A stretch of 7,427 bases of DNA from Alphaproteobacteria bacterium (GTDB lineage: Bacteria > Pseudomonadota > Alphaproteobacteria > Caulobacterales > Caulobacteraceae), in the NCBI GenBank assembly GCA_028869395.1, contig JAGWSE010000155.1:1-7427 (forward strand), given 5' to 3'. Both the position numbers and the translations under genes were made by a program. Under the pieces are notes generated by a model. The model saw nothing but the letters and a program-made list of their open reading frames with translations, made no database searches and was not told the origin of the DNA. Shown in pieces: positions 5,506 through 7,427 of the stretch. The first letter of the stretch is position 1. The number at the start of each line of letters is the position of its first letter.

Positions 5506-5533
5506 CGGCGGCGGACCCGAAGGTCCGCCGCCG
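5506..5533. terminator. 12-bp hairpin between convergent moaB and RIC genes, probable shared terminator
   Basis: A perfect GC-rich 12-bp stem (5506-5517 with 5522-5533) closes a CGAA loop, starting 3 nt after the moaB stop. The following plus-strand bases are GC-rich; on the minus strand the tail is CTTCA, so neither side has a strong U-tract. Its place between two convergent 3' ends argues for a bidirectional stop or mRNA end. A weaker 7-bp stem, GAGCCGG/CCGGCTC (5563-5569 and 5589-5595), lies nearer the RIC stop. The rest of the 108-nt gap shows nothing else. Confidence 0.6.
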
Positions 5534-5610
5534 CCGCGGCGTCCACGCCCTGGTTGCCAGAGGAGCCGGTCGAGACCTCGCTTTCACGCCGGCTCGCCAT
5601 CGCGTGGTCG

Positions 5611-6126
5611 TCATTCCAGGAAGGGGGCGAAGAGCTCCTCGTTCTCAAGGCGCATGTGCGCCGTCAGGTCGTCGTCGAGCTTGCGGCACGCCTCCGCCAG
5701 GGCGCGCCAGCTGCGGCAGGCGCCCTCGGGCGCGGTGTGGTTCCGGGTAAGGATCCGGAGCCGGGCGAGCTGGGCCTCCTGGTCGCGGTGCTCGACCATC
5801 ATCCGGACGATCGGGAACCGCACCACTGAACAGCCGCCCTGCAGGATGGTGGGGAAGAGCATCTTCTCCTCGCGCTGCTGATGCGCCTCCAGTTCGTCGA
5901 ACATCGTGGCCAGATGGTCGGCCAGTCCGCGGGGACAGTCGTCATGCTCGGCGAGGACCGCTTCCACCTTGCGGGCGAGGCGGATCGCCTCCGGGAACTC
6001 CGTCCGGTGGACGTCGTGATAACGCTCGAGGATGTGGCGGATCAGCGGCTCGAGGCCTGTCGGCGGCTCGGGCCCCTGCAGCGCGGCGGGGCCGAAGTCG
6101 CCCATCAGCGCCCATGATTCCAGCAT
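5611..6126 (-). CDS. YtfE/RIC-type di-iron Fe-S cluster repair protein lacking the ScdA N-terminal domain
   Basis: The 171-residue protein is a hemerythrin-like domain of the RIC (YtfE/ScdA) type, which restores Fe-S centres damaged by nitric oxide or oxidants in the cytoplasm. Features in order: IRHILERYHDVHR (His37/His40), KVEAVLAEHDDCPRGL (His61), AHQQREEKMLFP (H82-x3-E86), MMVEHRDQ (His113), NHTAPEGACRSW, and AHMRLENEELF (H157-x3-E161). These match the di-iron ligand pattern and the CP-x-GL and P-x-GAC-x-W signatures of YtfE. Full-length YtfE has about 220 residues with an N-terminal DUF542/ScdA_N domain carrying cysteines. Here only some 28 unrelated residues precede the core. The ATG at 6126 has AAGGAG 7 nt upstream, and the frame upstream of it is Arg/Ala-rich low-quality coding, so the short form is real in this sequence. 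It is divergent from the class II reductase gene, sharing a gap with one CRP/FNR-type dyad. Confidence 0.87.
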   Translation of the reverse strand: MLESWALMGDFGPAALQGPEPPTGLEPLIRHILERYHDVHRTEFPEAIRLARKVEAVLAEHDDCPRGLADHLATMFDELEAHQQREEKMLFPTILQGGCSVVRFPIVRMMVEHRDQEAQLARLRILTRNHTAPEGACRSWRALAEACRKLDDDLTAHMRLENEELFAPFLE

Positions 6127-6133
6127 GCGAGGT

Positions 6134-6139
6134 CTCCTT
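6134..6139 (-). promoter_or_regulatory. Shine-Dalgarno sequence fixing the RIC start
   Basis: The minus strand reads AAGGAG here, 7 nt before the ATG at 6126. The frame is open to 6369, so this site is the main reason for choosing the shorter product and for concluding that the ScdA N-terminal domain is absent. Confidence 0.75.
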
Positions 6140-6196
6140 GGGACGGACAGTGGCGCCGCGGGGCGCGGCTCGCCTTGCGCCGGCGAGGCGCGGGCC

Positions 6197-6210
6197 TTGA
6201 TGTTCGGCAA
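6197..6210 (+). promoter_or_regulatory. CRP/FNR-type dyad between RIC and class II reductase genes
   Basis: TTGATGTTCGGCAA differs by one base from the dyad upstream of the UrcA-like gene. Its centre is 77 nt from the RIC ATG and 84 nt from the reductase ATG. At the class II distance neither strand offers a -10 (GGCGAG toward RIC, GCCGCC toward the reductase), so activation from -41.5 is not supported. It could act from a more distant position or as a repressor site. The 161-nt gap (6127-6287) shows no cobalamin riboswitch-like structure that I can recognise. Confidence 0.5.
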
Positions 6211-6287
6211 GCCGCGCCTTGACGCCCTCGATGCCGCCCGGCGCGGGAATCGCCGAGCCTGACCCTCCGCTGGAGGAGAGTTCGGCC

Positions 6288-7427
6288 ATGGCCTTCGACA
6301 ACCCGCTCGCCGGAGAGATCTGGGCGTCCAAGTACCGCTTCCACACACCGGACGGCGGCGGCGACGCATGCGTCGAGGAGACGTGGGCCCGGGTGGCCGG
6401 CGCGCTCGCCGAGGCCGAACCGCCGGCCCTGCGCGCGCCCATGCGCGAGCGGTTCCTCGAGGCCCTGACCGACTTCCGATTCATCCCGGCCGGGCGGATC
6501 CTGGCCGGCGCCGGGGCCGGTCGGAACGTGACGCTCTTCAACTGCTTCGTCATGGGCGAGATCCCCGACGACCTGCCCGGCATCTTCGCCCAGGTGCGCG
6601 AGGCGGCCGTCACCCTGCAACAGGGCGGCGGCGTGGGCATGGACTTCTCCGCCATCCGGCCGGCGGGGTGGCCGGTGAAGGGCGTCGGCGCGGACGCCTC
6701 CGGCCCGCTGAGCTTCATGGACGTGTGGGATTCCATGTGCCGGACCATCATGTCGGCCGGCCAGCGGCGCGGGGCGATGATGGGCTGCCTGCGCATCGAC
6801 CACCCCGACATCGAGGCCTTCATCGACGCCAAGCGCGAGCCCGGCCGGTTCCGCAACTTCAACCTCTCTGTCCTGGTCAGCGACGCCTTCATGGCCGCGC
6901 TGTCGGCGGACGAGGCCTGGCCGCTGGACTTCGAGGGCCAGGTGGTCCGCACCGTTCGCGCGGCGGACCTGTGGCGGCGGCTGATGCAGGCCACCTACGA
7001 CGCGGCGGAGCCCGGCGTGATCTTCATCGACCGGGTCAACGCGCAGAACAATCTCGCCTATTGCGAAACCATCCTGGCCAGCAATCCCTGCGGCGAGCAG
7101 ATGCTGCCGCCCTACGGCGCCTGCCTGCTGGGCTCGATCAACCTGGCGCGGCTCGTGGAGGCGCGGTTCGAGCCCGAGGCGCGGCTCAGGGAGGACGAGC
7201 TCGCCGAGCTCACCCGCACCGCGGTGCGCATGCTGGACAACGTGATCGAGATCTCCCGCTTCCCCTTGGAAGCGCAGGCGAGCGAGGCGCGGGCGAAGCG
7301 GCGGATCGGGCTGGGCGTCACCGGTCTCGCCGATGCGCTGATCTTCTGCGGCGCGCCCTATGCGGGCGAACGGGCCGTGGCGCTGACCCGGAGATGGCTC
7401 GGCATGATCAAGCGCGAGGCCTACCGC
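6288..7427 (+). CDS. nrdJ: Adenosylcobalamin-dependent class II ribonucleotide reductase (3' end outside window)
   Basis: The frame is open from ATG 6288 to the right edge, giving 380 residues. It reduces ribonucleotides to deoxyribonucleotides through an adenosylcobalamin-derived thiyl radical and needs no oxygen. Visible signatures are FNCFV with Cys86, QQGGGVGMDFS (111-121), and ASNPCGEQMLPPYGACLLG. The last gives the catalytic Asn266/Cys268/Glu270 triad and Cys279, so Cys86/Cys279 would be the reducible pair and Cys268 the radical cysteine. The direct start (NPLAGEIWASKYRF), with no ATP-cone ahead of it, and the spacing fit the shorter class II type rather than the roughly 1200-residue alphaproteobacterial NrdJ; nrdZ is sometimes used for such forms. 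GGAGGAG (6272-6278) lies 9 nt before the ATG. The divergent neighbour is the Fe-S repair gene. No intein is seen in the visible part. Confidence 0.92.
   Translation, partial: MAFDNPLAGEIWASKYRFHTPDGGGDACVEETWARVAGALAEAEPPALRAPMRERFLEALTDFRFIPAGRILAGAGAGRNVTLFNCFVMGEIPDDLPGIFAQVREAAVTLQQGGGVGMDFSAIRPAGWPVKGVGADASGPLSFMDVWDSMCRTIMSAGQRRGAMMGCLRIDHPDIEAFIDAKREPGRFRNFNLSVLVSDAFMAALSADEAWPLDFEGQVVRTVRAADLWRRLMQATYDAAEPGVIFIDRVNAQNNLAYCETILASNPCGEQMLPPYGACLLGSINLARLVEARFEPEARLREDELAELTRTAVRMLDNVIEISRFPLEAQASEARAKRRIGLGVTGLADALIFCGAPYAGERAVALTRRWLGMIKREAYR

Noticed and set aside
6219..6232. Second possible CRP/FNR site TTGACGCCCTCGAT in the RIC/reductase gap
   Set aside because: Only one half-site fits; the other half (TCGAT) lacks the required CAA.
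5942..6994. Minus-strand open frame opposite the class II reductase
   Set aside because: Low-complexity composition; the plus strand has the NPCGE and FNC signatures of the reductase.

Overview
The window is very GC-rich, densely packed with genes, and reads as a proteobacterial chromosome. Codon use, short gaps, the MoaB and ribonucleotide reductase sequences and the CRP/FNR-type sites suggest an alphaproteobacterium, possibly Caulobacterales such as Phenylobacterium. That placement is an impression from the protein sequences, not a search result. I see no mobile element, tRNA, rRNA or CRISPR array.

Left part (1-2606, plus strand): a tight run of five genes. It begins with the C-terminal part of an outer-membrane beta-barrel. 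Next come a small exported c-type cytochrome and an exported helical protein with hemerythrin-like His/Glu spacing. A four-helix membrane protein with conserved-looking histidines and a three-helix membrane protein follow. The products would span outer membrane, periplasm and inner membrane and look like an envelope redox or electron-transfer module. I do not recognise the set as a described system.

Middle (2581-4754, minus strand): a short alpha/beta hydrolase, a small exported UrcA-like protein and a TDT/SLAC1-family anion transporter. The hydrolase ends convergently inside the last gene of the left cluster.

Right part (4912-7427): moaB (molybdenum cofactor synthesis, plus), a YtfE/RIC-type di-iron Fe-S repair protein without the usual N-terminal domain (minus), and the 5' two thirds or so of an adenosylcobalamin-dependent class II ribonucleotide reductase (plus, cut by the window end).

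The theme joining the middle and right parts is regulatory. Three of the gaps between genes carry four 14-bp CRP/FNR-type dyads. Three are TTGAT-N3-C-GGCAA and one is the near-canonical TTGAT-GCGC-GTCAA. At moaB and the UrcA-like gene the dyad is followed, after exactly 22 nt, by a TAGGMT -10 element, which places the dyad at -41.5. The regulated functions (molybdenum cofactor, NO/oxidative Fe-S repair, oxygen-independent nucleotide reduction, anion transport) fit a low-oxygen or nitrosative-stress regulon under an FNR/FixK/DNR-like activator. The activator gene is not in the window.
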